The notes under the pieces are model-generated. The model did not search any database, had not been told where the DNA came from, and saw only the letters and a program-made list of their open reading frames with translations. The position numbers were made by a program, and so were the translations under genes. This document shows, piece by piece, positions 1 to 9,082 of a stretch of 64,000 bases of DNA. Location: positions 1 to 64,000 of the forward strand of contig CAYFXE010000013.1 of the NCBI GenBank assembly GCA_964347035.1, in the 5' to 3' direction. Within the stretch, counting starts at the first letter, position 1. Each line of letters begins with the position of its first letter. The stretch is from CAYFXE01 sp964347035 (GTDB taxonomy: Bacteria; Acidobacteriota; Aminicenantia; Aminicenantales; Aminicenantaceae).

Positions 1-1
1 T

Positions 2-919
2 GTTGCTCAGCGTATCCCCTATGTCTACTTAAGCTACAGTCTTCCGAGAGTAGATACCGTTCTTAATCAACCTGCCATAGTCCAAGAGGAAATTTTAATT
101 CGTCAAATCTATTACCAGGCCGGTGTTTTTGCCGCTTACCCATTCAGCCAGGTGAGCCGGTTCGAACTTTCGGCTGGTTATCAGCACATCGCCTATGATT
201 TTGAACTGCGGACGCGCGCTTTTGATTACAGTGGCCGAGAGCTCATCGATGAGAAGGAAGATTTGCCGACTCCGGATAGTTTGCATTTCGGCTATGCCTC
301 AGCAGCCCTTGTTTACGACAGCGCTCTATGGGGGGCTACGGGTCCCATCCTGGGACAGAGCTACAGGCTTGAATTCTCTCCTGCGATCGGAACGATGAAC
401 TATTATACAGTCTTGGCTGATTACCGACGTTACCTCATGCCTGTCAGACCGTTTACCCTTGCCTTCCGGCTTCTCCATTACGGACGCTACGGAATAAGTG
501 CTGAGGATGACAGATTTTATCCTCTATATTTGGGGTATGAAACTCTGGTTCACGGATTTAATGGCGGATCCTTCGATAGTGGGGAAATCGAGGTTTACAA
601 TCGGCTGTTCGGGAACAAGCTGGCTGTGGCTAATTTCGAGGTCAGGTTTCCGATATTTCAAATCCTCGGTATCGGCAAAGGGTATTATGGCATCCTGCCG
701 ACGGATTTTGTTGCCTTCTTCGACGCTGGAGTTGCCTGGTATGGCGACGAAGATAAACCAACGTTTCTCGGCGGCGACCGGAAACTGGTCTCGAGTGCCG
801 GATTCGGACTTAAGACAAGCCTGATGCGTTACTTTGTCATCGGACTTAACTTGGTCCATCCTTTCGACAGACCTCAGAAAGGGTGGATGTTCCAGTTTAC
901 GATCACACCTGGATTCTAA
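2..919 (+). CDS. Omp85/BamA-like surface antigen, C-terminal part
   Basis: The reading frame is open from the first bases of the window, so the 5' end is missing; the GTG at 152 is an internal codon, not a start. The visible 305 residues look like the membrane barrel of a bacterial surface antigen (D15/Omp85) protein: alternating aromatic strands, a VANFEVRFPI segment, an FFDAGVAW segment typical of the last barrel strands, and a C-terminal Phe, the usual outer-membrane sorting signal. A role in outer-membrane insertion or secretion follows from the family. In some bacteria such barrels are fused behind a TolB-like propeller or a peptidase domain; the N-terminal domain lies outside the window, so this cannot be decided. 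A terminator hairpin follows directly. I am sure of the barrel and less sure of the subfamily. Confidence 0.75.
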   Translation, partial: VAQRIPYVYLSYSLPRVDTVLNQPAIVQEEILIRQIYYQAGVFAAYPFSQVSRFELSAGYQHIAYDFELRTRAFDYSGRELIDEKEDLPTPDSLHFGYASAALVYDSALWGATGPILGQSYRLEFSPAIGTMNYYTVLADYRRYLMPVRPFTLAFRLLHYGRYGISAEDDRFYPLYLGYETLVHGFNGGSFDSGEIEVYNRLFGNKLAVANFEVRFPIFQILGIGKGYYGILPTDFVAFFDAGVAWYGDEDKPTFLGGDRKLVSSAGFGLKTSLMRYFVIGLNLVHPFDRPQKGWMFQFTITPGF

Positions 920-930
920 ACTCCGGTGCA

Positions 931-973
931 TGGGGTTAGGCTTTCATAAAGAGGGCCTGACCCCATTTTTTTA
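931..973 (+). terminator. Rho-independent terminator after the Omp85-like gene
   Basis: The arms TGGGGTTAGGC (931-941) and GCCTGACCCCA (955-965) pair with one G-T wobble and are followed by a run of seven T. The stem sequence matches the GGCCTGACCCC motif seen again near 41787 and 63026, so it may also be a repeat-family member used as a terminator. Confidence 0.75.
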
Positions 974-1060
974 ATTTTTTTTATTCTCCTCCCTTTATTC
1001 TTTCTTTACAATTCTGATAGACTGTTAAGGAAAGGCATACTCAAAATAAAAAAAGTATTT

Positions 1061-2545
1061 TTGATTCTTTTAGCAATATCTCTTCTTTTAATCTTGGGTC
1101 AAGGACTCTCTGGAACTCCCGATGGTTCTGAAGAATCCGAAGCTCCGGTGAGTGAACAAACCGAAGAGTGCTTGGAATGTCATCAGGTTTACACTCCAGG
1201 AATCGTCGAAGATTGGCGGACGAGTGAACACTCTAGAATGACACCCGCGGAATCACTTAAAAAGCCCGATTTAGAAAAGAAAGTCTCAAATCCAAAGATG
1301 CCCAAGGAGTTGCTCGAAGTAACTGTCGGCTGTTACGAATGCCACAGCCGAAATCCGGAGAAACATAGGGATAATTTCAAGCACTTCGGTCACCAAATCA
1401 ATGTGGTCGTATCCCCCAAAGATTGTAGCACCTGTCACGTTGAAGAAGAAAAGCAATATTCTTCCAGCAAAAAAGCCAACGCCCATTATAATCTTGCCGA
1501 GAATCCTGTCTACCACACCCTTGTCGAGACGATCACCAGTCTAAAGGAAGTGAACAACGGTCAGATCAACCAACTCGAATCCTCTGATTACACCAAAGCT
1601 GAGACCTGTTACAGTTGCCATGGAACAAAGGTTGAGGTGAAGGGAACGAAGGTTATCAAGACAGACATTGATGATATAGAAGTGCCTGTGCTTACCAACT
1701 GGCCCAATCAAGGCGTGGGACGCGTGAACCCGGACGGGAGTTCTGGCGCTTGTACGGCCTGTCATCCAAGACATAGCTTCTCGATCGAAATCGCCCGGAA
1801 GCCGGACACCTGTTCTCAGTGTCATCTCGAGCCCGACCTACCGGCTTGGAACGTCTACCGGGAGAGTAAACACGGAAACATCTATCATTCAGAAGGGGAT
1901 GCGTGGAATTGGGAGAATGTTCCTTGGACGGTCGGGCAGGATTTCAAAGCTCCCACCTGTGCTGTCTGTCACAACAGCCTTCTGGTCGATCCAGACGGAG
2001 AAATAGTTGTCGAGCGAAGCCATGATTTCGGCGCCCGCCTCTGGGTCAGGATTTTCGGACTCATTTACTCCCATCCCCAACCTAAAGACGGGAGGACCCA
2101 CCTGATCAAAAACAAGGACGGTCTCCCCCTTCCCACAACATTCACCGGGGAGAGGGCCTCAGAATACCTCCTTGATGAGACCGAACAGAAGGAGCACCGA
2201 ACCCGGATGGAGCAGGTCTGCCGCGCCTGCCATGGGACAAGCTGGACGGATAATTTTTTCCTTAAGATGCACTCGACGATCGACGAGACGGACAAGATGG
2301 TCCTGGCCGCAACACAGCTTCTCCAGATAGCTTGGGATGAAGGATTGGCCGATCAATCCAATCCGTTCGATGAGGAAATAGAACAGAAATGGATCAAACA
2401 GTGGCTCGTTTACGCCAACTCAGTCCGGTATGCCTCGGCCATGAGCGGTCCAGATTATGCGGCCTTCAAGAACGGCTGGTTTGACCTCTCCAAAAATCTT
2501 CAGGAGATGAAGAATTTTATTAAATTAAAACGGAAAAAAAGCTGA
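1061..2545 (+). CDS. Octaheme cytochrome c, hydroxylamine oxidoreductase (HAO) family
   Basis: A secreted cytochrome with eight CXXCH heme-binding motifs in order: CLECH, CYECH, CSTCH, CYSCH, CTACH, CSQCH, CAVCH and CRACH. The block ACTACHPRHSFSIEIARKPD, the following CSQCH and the SKHG motif are typical of the HAO family, whose members oxidise hydroxylamine or hydrazine, or reduce nitrite in anaerobes. Which reaction applies here cannot be read from sequence. The N-terminus is a hydrophobic export signal. The listed start is TTG at 1061, but the frame is open further 5' and an ATA codon at 1046 would give a textbook signal peptide beginning with two lysines, behind an AAGGAAAGG ribosome-binding site; the true start may be ATA, or a miscalled ATG. 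It converges on the fumarate reductase pair on the other strand, a possible periplasmic electron-transfer partner. Confidence 0.85.
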   Translation: MILLAISLLLILGQGLSGTPDGSEESEAPVSEQTEECLECHQVYTPGIVEDWRTSEHSRMTPAESLKKPDLEKKVSNPKMPKELLEVTVGCYECHSRNPEKHRDNFKHFGHQINVVVSPKDCSTCHVEEEKQYSSSKKANAHYNLAENPVYHTLVETITSLKEVNNGQINQLESSDYTKAETCYSCHGTKVEVKGTKVIKTDIDDIEVPVLTNWPNQGVGRVNPDGSSGACTACHPRHSFSIEIARKPDTCSQCHLEPDLPAWNVYRESKHGNIYHSEGDAWNWENVPWTVGQDFKAPTCAVCHNSLLVDPDGEIVVERSHDFGARLWVRIFGLIYSHPQPKDGRTHLIKNKDGLPLPTTFTGERASEYLLDETEQKEHRTRMEQVCRACHGTSWTDNFFLKMHSTIDETDKMVLAATQLLQIAWDEGLADQSNPFDEEIEQKWIKQWLVYANSVRYASAMSGPDYAAFKNGWFDLSKNLQEMKNFIKLKRKKS

Positions 2546-2555
2546 GGTATAGACT

Positions 2556-3308
2556 TCAATCTGAAGATCGGCTGTGAATTTTTTCGCCTCGGTCCTTCCT
2601 GAACTGGCTGATTTTCATCTTCGTCACATTGATAAGTTTGGTTACCGGGATGCTCCGAGGACAGACATTCGTGCATCTAAAATGGTTTTCACAGGGCCAA
2701 ATCCCATCCGGATAATCGAGGTCAGGGAGCCTCTCCTCAAATCCCCCATCCCGGCTGTCATCCAGGAAGCGTGAAGCCTGGACAACCGCCGCCGGTCCCA
2801 GGAATTTCGGATTCTTTTCTTGAACCACTGGACAGGCTGAATAGCAGGCGGCACACAGGATGCAGTTGGTGGCCTCGTCGAACTGGGCTCTCTGCTTCGG
2901 CGTCTGGATCCTTTCTTTTTCTTTGACCTCTTTTTCGCTGATCAGGTAAGGCTTGACGTGTCTGTAATTAGCGAAAAAACGGGTTTGATCCACCATCAGA
3001 TCCCTCTGAACCGGAAGGGTTCTTAGAGGCTCGACTTTGACCGTATCTCCCTCTTTTTCGGCCACGTCCTTGATCAGGGTCTTACAGGCAAGTCTCTCTA
3101 CTCCGTTGATGACCATGGCATCAGAACCACATACACCATGAGCACAGCTTTTGCGGAGGCCGAGTGTGGGATCTTGATGTTGCTTTATGTTCATCAAGGC
3201 ATCGAGCAGGCGGTCCGTGGGCTCTGCCTCAACCTCATATTTCTTGAAGCGAGGAGGTTTATCATCCTCAGGATTGTATCTCTTGATTTCGATCGTGATT
3301 TTTATCAT
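2556..3308 (-). CDS. Succinate dehydrogenase/fumarate reductase iron-sulfur subunit
   Basis: The electron-transfer subunit of the succinate:quinone oxidoreductase family. The N-terminal ferredoxin domain has the 2Fe-2S cluster motif CAHGVCGSDAM plus a later Cys in RLACKTL; the C-terminal domain has CILCAACYSACP and CTNVCPRSIP for the 4Fe-4S and 3Fe-4S clusters. I chose the ATG at 3308 because GAGGAG lies just upstream; an in-frame GTG at 3347 would overlap the flavoprotein gene by 28 bases. The stop of the flavoprotein gene is 11 bases away, so the two are one operon. No cytochrome b or hydrophobic anchor gene follows: the next gene is on the opposite strand. Direction (succinate oxidation or fumarate reduction) cannot be decided from sequence. 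Confidence 0.9.
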   Translation of the reverse strand: MIKITIEIKRYNPEDDKPPRFKKYEVEAEPTDRLLDALMNIKQHQDPTLGLRKSCAHGVCGSDAMVINGVERLACKTLIKDVAEKEGDTVKVEPLRTLPVQRDLMVDQTRFFANYRHVKPYLISEKEVKEKERIQTPKQRAQFDEATNCILCAACYSACPVVQEKNPKFLGPAAVVQASRFLDDSRDGGFEERLPDLDYPDGIWPCENHFRCTNVCPRSIPVTKLINVTKMKISQFRKDRGEKIHSRSSD

Positions 3309-3319
3309 TCGCTCCTCGT

Positions 3320-5122
3320 TCAATACTTTCTCGGCTTGGGCTTCCACCGAGAAATATCCACCGACTTGTGTCCGATTTTCACCTCATCCTTGGTGAGCCA
3401 GGTCAAGGTATGTTTAAGCCAGTTTGCATCATCACGGTCGGGAAAATCTTCCCGGGCATGAGCCCCCCGGCTTTCCTTCCGGTCTAAAGCAGAGCAGGCT
3501 GTGATATAGGCTAAATCCAGGAGATTCCCGAGTTCAAGAATCTCCAGAAGATTAGAGTTGAAACTTCTGCTTGTATCCTGGACTCCCATACTCTTGTATT
3601 GATCTCGGAGATTCCTGAGCTTTTGGACAGCTTTGGACATGTCTTTCTGTTGTCGATAGATACCGACATTGGCCATCATCACCTCTCTCATTTCTTGGCG
3701 CAGAAGCTGAGGTAATGGGCCATTTTTTCTTTTTTTCAATGCCTCGACGAGAGATTTCGTCGGCTCGGCTGCGTTTTTGGAGATAGATAGAAAGTCAACC
3801 TGTTTGACATATTGAGCGACATGCGACCCTGCCCGTCTGCCGAAAACAACGAGGTCCACCAGGCTGTTGGTTCCGAGTCGGTTGGCCCCATGGACAGAGA
3901 CGCAGGCACATTCGCCGGCCGCATACAAACCTTCATACAGATGACCCTCTCCGTCGGCCACTACTCGGCCGTGGGAATCGGTGGGAATCCCGCCCATCGC
4001 ATAATGGGCCGTGGGATGAACAGGCATGGGTTTTTCGGCCGGTTCGATGCCCATGTAGGTCCGGCAGAAATCGGCTATCTCCGGCAATTTGGTCTTGATC
4101 TTGTCTTTTCCCAGATGAGTGGCGTCCAAGTGGACATAGTCATCGACCGAGGCGTCACCCTTGATCCCCCGTCCTTCTCTTATTTCTGTCTGGATGGCTC
4201 TGGCAATCATGTCTCTGGGAGCGAGGTCAAGCAGAGATGGCGCATACCTTTCCATGAAGCGTTCGCCCTTATGGTTGCGGAGGATTCCACCTTCACCGCG
4301 CACTCCTTCTGTAATCAGAATTCCCATACCGTGGATTCCGGTCGGATGGAATTGAAAAAACTCCATGTCTTCAAGAGGCACGCCTCTTCTGGAGAGAACA
4401 GCCGGGCCATCTCCTGTGTTGGCATAGGCATTGGAGGTGATCTTGAATATCCTGCCCCAACCGCCCGTGGCAAACAGGATGGCTTTGGCTTTGAAGGTGT
4501 GAATTTCCCCGGTGGCTAACTCGATGGCCACGATTCCCGCGCATTTCAGTCCCTCGATCAGAACGTCGACAACATGGAACTCATCAAAGAAGGATACATT
4601 GCTCTTGATGCACTGTTGATAAAGAGTCTGGAGGATCATGTGGCCAGTCCTGTCAGCGGCATAGCAGGAGCGCCGTACTGGCGCCTTCCCGAACTCTCTG
4701 GTATGTCCTCCGAACCGTCTTTGATCGATGCGCCCCTCGGGGGTGCGGCTGAACGGAAGGCCTCGATTTTCGAGTTCGTAGACAGCCTGGACAGCCTCCT
4801 CGGCAAGGATAATAGCTGTATCCTGGTCCGCGAGATAATCGCTGCCTTTGATCGTGTCAAAGGCATGCCATTCCGGGCTGTCTTCTTCAACATTTCCCAA
4901 CGCCGCCCCGATTCCTCCTTGGGCGGCTCCGGTATGGCTTCGGATGGGATAGAGCTTGGAGAGGACAGCCGTTTTAGCTTTCTGACTGGCCTCCAGAGCG
5001 GCATACAGACCAGCCCCTCCAGCACCAACGATGACCACTTCAAATTCGTGAATCACGGGCATTCCTTTTGATAAAAAATCATCTTTCACCTTAAATACTG
5101 GTTTTTGGTTTGTCAAGATCAT
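3320..5122 (-). CDS. Succinate dehydrogenase/fumarate reductase flavoprotein subunit
   Basis: The catalytic FAD subunit that interconverts succinate and fumarate. It has the dinucleotide-binding motif VVIVGAGGAG near the N-terminus, SHTGAAQGG containing the His that usually carries covalent FAD, the substrate-site block FQFHPTGIHG, a TEGVRGEGG loop, and HPTAHYAMGG toward the C-terminal half. The start is uncertain. ATG 5122 is used here; GTG 5179 has a GAGGG upstream, and ATG 5062, closest to the conserved fold, has AAAAGGA too close to serve. The protein is full length for the family. It lies directly upstream of the iron-sulfur subunit gene. No membrane-anchor gene is adjacent, so either the anchor is elsewhere or this is a soluble or differently docked enzyme. 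Confidence 0.9.
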   Translation of the reverse strand: MILTNQKPVFKVKDDFLSKGMPVIHEFEVVIVGAGGAGLYAALEASQKAKTAVLSKLYPIRSHTGAAQGGIGAALGNVEEDSPEWHAFDTIKGSDYLADQDTAIILAEEAVQAVYELENRGLPFSRTPEGRIDQRRFGGHTREFGKAPVRRSCYAADRTGHMILQTLYQQCIKSNVSFFDEFHVVDVLIEGLKCAGIVAIELATGEIHTFKAKAILFATGGWGRIFKITSNAYANTGDGPAVLSRRGVPLEDMEFFQFHPTGIHGMGILITEGVRGEGGILRNHKGERFMERYAPSLLDLAPRDMIARAIQTEIREGRGIKGDASVDDYVHLDATHLGKDKIKTKLPEIADFCRTYMGIEPAEKPMPVHPTAHYAMGGIPTDSHGRVVADGEGHLYEGLYAAGECACVSVHGANRLGTNSLVDLVVFGRRAGSHVAQYVKQVDFLSISKNAAEPTKSLVEALKKRKNGPLPQLLRQEMREVMMANVGIYRQQKDMSKAVQKLRNLRDQYKSMGVQDTSRSFNSNLLEILELGNLLDLAYITACSALDRKESRGAHAREDFPDRDDANWLKHTLTWLTKDEVKIGHKSVDISRWKPKPRKY

Positions 5123-5565
5123 CTTATTTTGTGTCTTGCTGATCCCGGGTGGGGAGATTGGACAGGTGAGCCTGCGCACTTTCCCTCGCGATTTCCGCGG
5201 ATGGTCAGGGAATAACCGCTGTTCTGAGTGTTTTAGGACGGCAGCGGGAGTATTTATGGGCTGGAGGAGCCCTCAATTACGTTAAACAGAGATTGAAAGA
5301 GTGATGACGGGGTTCAGGTCAAGGTGTTTCCAAATTTCACAAAAACCGAGGAATTAAGGGAAAGGACCATCACACATTAGTTAAGATTCGCTGAGAGACT
5401 TAATCTGAAAGGATAGGAGGGTCAAAAAGAAAGCGGCAAAGGATGCGAATCCGGTGCAGGTGAATCCGAGATTTACTGGGCGTCATCTCTGAAACATGTT
5501 AAAATAAGGCGGAATTACAGTTTTTTTCAGGGGTGAAAACCGCTGATTTAATCGAGGAAGACGGA
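5123..5565. other. Intergenic region between divergent genes, no gene seen
   Basis: About 440 bases separate the flavoprotein gene from the next plus-strand gene. I see no convincing ORF, tRNA, repeat or terminator. It must hold the promoters of both divergent units, but no clear -35/-10 pair stands out. Confidence 0.4.
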
Positions 5566-6243
5566 ATGAGGACATCCATCGCAAAATTTCTTGTTCTCAT
5601 CCCAGCCGCAACCTTTCTCGTAAGCACAGCCTCAGCCCAGCTCACCTCTTTGCCCGTCTCCTTCTCGCCCAAACAAAACTCATTGCTCAACACCCTTGTC
5701 GTTCGTGGGGATTTCGGCCTCTTCAATCATGATGTTGGTGATTTTAAAGTGCTCGCAGGCAGTGCTGTGTGGAACCCAGGGCGGTTCAGCCTTATGGGTG
5801 GCTTTGGTGCTTTATTATCGAGCGACCATCAGGCACCAGATGGATGCACAGCCGGAGCTGCATTGGGCTATGACCTCAAGCCTCCGGCGTTGCCCTGGAA
5901 GCCCATCATACAGATCAAGGGAGCCATCGGGTACACAAAAATTAGAGATGTTGAACAATGGAATATCCCGGTTGCGCTTGGCTTTGCGGTGATTCTGCCG
6001 CCCCCACAATTCAACATCACACTATGGACGGCCCCCAGACTGCACTTTCGCAGCGGAGATACACTGGAGCCTTTGGATGGCTCTGAAGTCGATGATATCG
6101 GATTCGGGATATCGGCCGGACTTACTCTGACCTATATCCATGGGCCGGGCCTTCATGTCGAGCTTGAATGGGTGAGAATCGACGGACATAGTGAGTACAT
6201 CATCTCTGCCGGACTGCATTGGAATTTTATTCTATCCTATTGA
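5566..6243 (+). CDS. Secreted protein, probable outer-membrane beta-barrel, unknown function
   Basis: I do not recognise a family. The ATG at 5566 is preferred over the upstream GTG at 5533 because GAGGA lies 7 bases upstream and the protein then begins with a clean signal peptide ending in STASAQ. The mature part (about 200 residues) is built of alternating polar and aromatic stretches with Gly turns, such as FSLMGGFGALL and GFGISAGLTLTY, which suggests a small beta-barrel or beta-sandwich at the outer membrane. It ends in a Tyr after a strand-like segment. It stands alone, between a divergent and a downstream unlinked gene. Confidence 0.6.
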   Translation: MRTSIAKFLVLIPAATFLVSTASAQLTSLPVSFSPKQNSLLNTLVVRGDFGLFNHDVGDFKVLAGSAVWNPGRFSLMGGFGALLSSDHQAPDGCTAGAALGYDLKPPALPWKPIIQIKGAIGYTKIRDVEQWNIPVALGFAVILPPPQFNITLWTAPRLHFRSGDTLEPLDGSEVDDIGFGISAGLTLTYIHGPGLHVELEWVRIDGHSEYIISAGLHWNFILSY

Positions 6244-6349
6244 TTGACCTGGATTAATCACGCGCCGAGATGGATGCAGCGGAAAGACGCGGCCCCCAAA
6301 GGGGAATCATCCGGATTATTTGACTTATTAAGTCACAAGGAGGGACCCA

Positions 6350-7477
6350 ATGCCGAATAAACAAAATGCCTACGGCACACCGAATCTGAAGAAATCAGCC
6401 ATGATGCCTAAGATAACGAAAAATCCCCAGATTAAGGATGTAGAGGCGGAATTCAAGCGGATATCGCAGCAAGGAGCCAATCTTGCCGCCCATGATGGCG
6501 ATCTGTTCGTGAAGGAGCGTAAGTTTCGCTACACACATATCAACGTTCCAGGTGTTAACGAAGCCAGAAACCATTTGCAGGGAATGCAGAGGCTTCGAAA
6601 GGGAAAATTCATGGTGATTTCAGGAGGGGATGTGACCGAGCCTGTATCCCATCTTTTCGTCGTCCGGATGGGCTCCCGGAAAGCCAAAGGAGCCTGGAGC
6701 TCCAATTTGTCCCAATCACTCCATCCTCCCGGGAACGATAAGATTGTCAGGACGATTCCCCTTGATAAGAATCGCTGGCACGCAGGCGGTGTCAGTCGCT
6801 CGGGAGATATACTTGCCGTTCCCTTGGAAAATAAAAAGAAAAAGAAATCAAAGATCATTTTTCTCGATATGAGTGATCCGGTGAATCCATTACTCCTGGA
6901 CTGTGAAATCGACCGCCTGAATTTAACTAAAGCCGGTGCTGTCGCCCTCGGAAAGCTTTCGAGCGGAAAATTCCTCTGCGCTGTCTGGCGTGAAGTCAAA
7001 AAAAAGCCAAAAGGACGGCTGGATTTTTATGTTTCCAGATCAACGGATATCATACAGGGCTTTGAAGAAAAAAAAGTCACCTGGAATTACGGCAGTCTCA
7101 AATCAAAATCAAAACGCGATCCCAGCTACCAGAACATCAACTTCGTCGAACCAGAAGAGCCAGGCAACACGCCTGGAATGACTCGATTGTATATGGTGGC
7201 CACAGAGAATACCGCTTTCGCAGCCCCGATCCTGCACGGAAAAAACCTGGCTGACCTTTATGAAGTACGGATTCCAGATGATATCATCATCTCTCCTGGG
7301 AAAATCCCTCAGCTTAAAAGAATCAGATCGAGGCAGTTTTCCTGCGATAGGGAATTCGGCAATCTGGATGCGGCCGGAGGCATTTACATCGGTCGTGACA
7401 AACTCATGCATCTCTACACTGGTTTTCACTGGAGGGTTTTAGAGACGGTAAGGTTTGTCGAATTCAGCAGTGCTTAA
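6350..7477 (+). CDS. Conserved-looking hypothetical protein, possibly propeller-like
   Basis: I do not recognise this 375-residue protein. AAGGAGGG lies just before the ATG, so the start is secure. There is no signal peptide or membrane segment. The N-terminal 40 residues are polar and probably disordered; the rest has recurring strand-turn units (for example LFVVRMGS, KIIFLDMSDP, LYMVATEN, LYEVRIPD) that resemble propeller blades. A lysine run (near residue 161) and many basic residues are notable. It is probably monocistronic; no function can be proposed. Confidence 0.6.
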   Translation: MPNKQNAYGTPNLKKSAMMPKITKNPQIKDVEAEFKRISQQGANLAAHDGDLFVKERKFRYTHINVPGVNEARNHLQGMQRLRKGKFMVISGGDVTEPVSHLFVVRMGSRKAKGAWSSNLSQSLHPPGNDKIVRTIPLDKNRWHAGGVSRSGDILAVPLENKKKKKSKIIFLDMSDPVNPLLLDCEIDRLNLTKAGAVALGKLSSGKFLCAVWREVKKKPKGRLDFYVSRSTDIIQGFEEKKVTWNYGSLKSKSKRDPSYQNINFVEPEEPGNTPGMTRLYMVATENTAFAAPILHGKNLADLYEVRIPDDIIISPGKIPQLKRIRSRQFSCDREFGNLDAAGGIYIGRDKLMHLYTGFHWRVLETVRFVEFSSA

Positions 7478-7745
7478 GCCGCCAGCAGCCCCTGAAATCC
7501 CCAGAACCCAGGGGCCTGGAAAGATCGGTTGGGAAGCTGAAAGCACAGAATATACGTTTTTTCCTTGTTCCTGACTTTGACTGGGACCATTTGGTCGATT
7601 GTCTGTTCAAACGATTAGCTCTATATATACATACAATACCCTGGGCTATTTGACATAATATGGGCGCTCTGTTATAGCTTAAATCGCTGTAGAAGACCCT
7701 TCTGTAGTTGATAAGAATAAAAGTTTGGTGGATAGGAGGAGTTTG

Positions 7746-8519
7746 ATGATTGACCTGGCTATCATATCTGGCACTGGATTCTACGAATTTTCTGGACTCG
7801 AGCAGGGGAGAGATCTCAAGATCTCCACAAAATACGGAGAAGCCAAAATCAGAAAGGGCGCGCTCGATAACCTCCAAGTTGCTTATATCATTCGCCATGG
7901 AGAGGGACACAAGATACTTCCTAACCTGATCAATCACCGCGCCAATTTCCTGGCCCTCACTGAATTAGAGACACAGGCGATCGTGGGAACGACCGTTTGT
8001 GGAGTTTTAGATCCTTCCATCCCCCTCGCCAAACTCGTCGTGTTCGACGATCTGTATTTTCCGGATAACAGATTACCCAACGGGGAAACCTGCACGGTGT
8101 ACGAAGAGGAGGGAGCCAAGTTAAGAGGGCATTATATTTTTGATAAGCCGTTTTCTCAGGATCTGAGGTCTCAGCTTATCGCTGCAGCCGTGGATCCTTT
8201 AACAGAGGCTGTTTATGCCTACGCGAACGGACCCAGATTTAATTCCAAAGCCGAGATAAGGATGTTTCGAGAGCAGGCCACGTTTGTCAGCCAGACAGCA
8301 GGGCCAGAAGCTGTTCTGGCCGGAGAGTTGGAGATTCCCTATGCCCTCTTGGGATTCGGAGTGGATTATGCCAACGGAGTAAAAGAAGAACCGACACCTG
8401 TTGAGGTTTTAGCCCAGAACCTGAAAAAGAGCAAACGCGTTTTCACTGAGGTCCTTACAAGGTTCATTAAGAATTATGAAGCACCAAAATTCGGAGGGTT
8501 TATCTACAGATTTGAATGA
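7746..8519 (+). CDS. MTAP/PNP-family nucleoside phosphorylase (S-methyl-5'-thioadenosine phosphorylase-like)
   Basis: A member of the purine nucleoside phosphorylase family, trimeric MTAP/PNP type. It shows an N-terminal IISGTGFYEF (phosphate-loop region), the RHGEGHKILPNLINHRAN block that corresponds to the RHG...H...P..VNYRAN signature of MTAPs, the AYANGPRFNSKAEIRMFR block, and QTAGPEAVLAGELEIPYA toward the C-terminus. The expected reaction is phosphorolysis of methylthioadenosine or a purine nucleoside. The ATG at 7746 has AGGAGG six bases upstream, so the earlier GTG at 7725 is rejected. Length (257 residues) is normal. The nearby sugar-phosphate operon could use the released ribose phosphate, but the 116-base gap gives no proof of cotranscription. 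Confidence 0.8.
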   Translation: MIDLAIISGTGFYEFSGLEQGRDLKISTKYGEAKIRKGALDNLQVAYIIRHGEGHKILPNLINHRANFLALTELETQAIVGTTVCGVLDPSIPLAKLVVFDDLYFPDNRLPNGETCTVYEEEGAKLRGHYIFDKPFSQDLRSQLIAAAVDPLTEAVYAYANGPRFNSKAEIRMFREQATFVSQTAGPEAVLAGELEIPYALLGFGVDYANGVKEEPTPVEVLAQNLKKSKRVFTEVLTRFIKNYEAPKFGGFIYRFE

Positions 8520-8635
8520 GGGGATGGTTGATATATTTCATTATTACATTTACACTATAAAATTAGTAAGAATTAGATCATCGAATCACTAACCAGACCA
8601 TTGTGGCGGTTCAAAGCTGGAAAGGAACAACAAGA

Positions 8636-9082
8636 ATGAAAGTCTTCGTCGCCTCAGATCATGCAGGTTACCGGATGAAAGAAAAGATAAAAGAGTATTT
8701 GCAGAGAAAAAATATCGATTTTGAGGATTTAGGCACCGATTCGACCGAACCTGTCGACTACCCGGATTTTGCCCTTAAAGTCGGCCAAAAGGTCGCCCAT
8801 AACAGAGATTATAGAGGTGTTTTGATCTGTGGGAGCGGGACAGGAATGGTCATCGCAGCTAATAAGGTCAAAGGCATTAGGGCCGTGGCGGCCTACGATG
8901 CCTATTCAGCCAAGATGTCGAGAATTGATAATGATTCTAATGTTTTAGGATTAAGAGGAAGGCTTTTCCCTTACGAAAAAATAAAGAAAATTTTATCTGT
9001 CTGGCTGGCCACCCCATTCAGCGGAGAAAAAAGACATAAAAGACGTCTAAAAAAAATCTCAGTTTATGAAAGGGAAAGATGA
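8636..9082 (+). CDS. rpiB: Ribose-5-phosphate isomerase B
   Basis: It interconverts ribose 5-phosphate and ribulose 5-phosphate in the cytoplasm. Family features are the opening VFVASDHAGYRMKEKI, the ICGSGTGMVIAANKVKGIRA loop around the active-site Cys/Thr region, SNVLGLRGR, and a C-terminal WLATPF segment. The ATG at 8636 is chosen over GTG 8603 because it starts exactly at the conserved fold and has AAAGGA upstream. It overlaps the next gene by 4 bases (ATGA), so translation is probably coupled. It is the first gene of the pentose phosphate operon. Confidence 0.92.
   Translation: MKVFVASDHAGYRMKEKIKEYLQRKNIDFEDLGTDSTEPVDYPDFALKVGQKVAHNRDYRGVLICGSGTGMVIAANKVKGIRAVAAYDAYSAKMSRIDNDSNVLGLRGRLFPYEKIKKILSVWLATPFSGEKRHKRRLKKISVYERER

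Noticed and set aside
7464..7937. Minus-strand ORF of 157 codons
   Set aside because: Its 5' part is antisense to the MTAP-like gene, which has strong motifs, and its translation matches no family.
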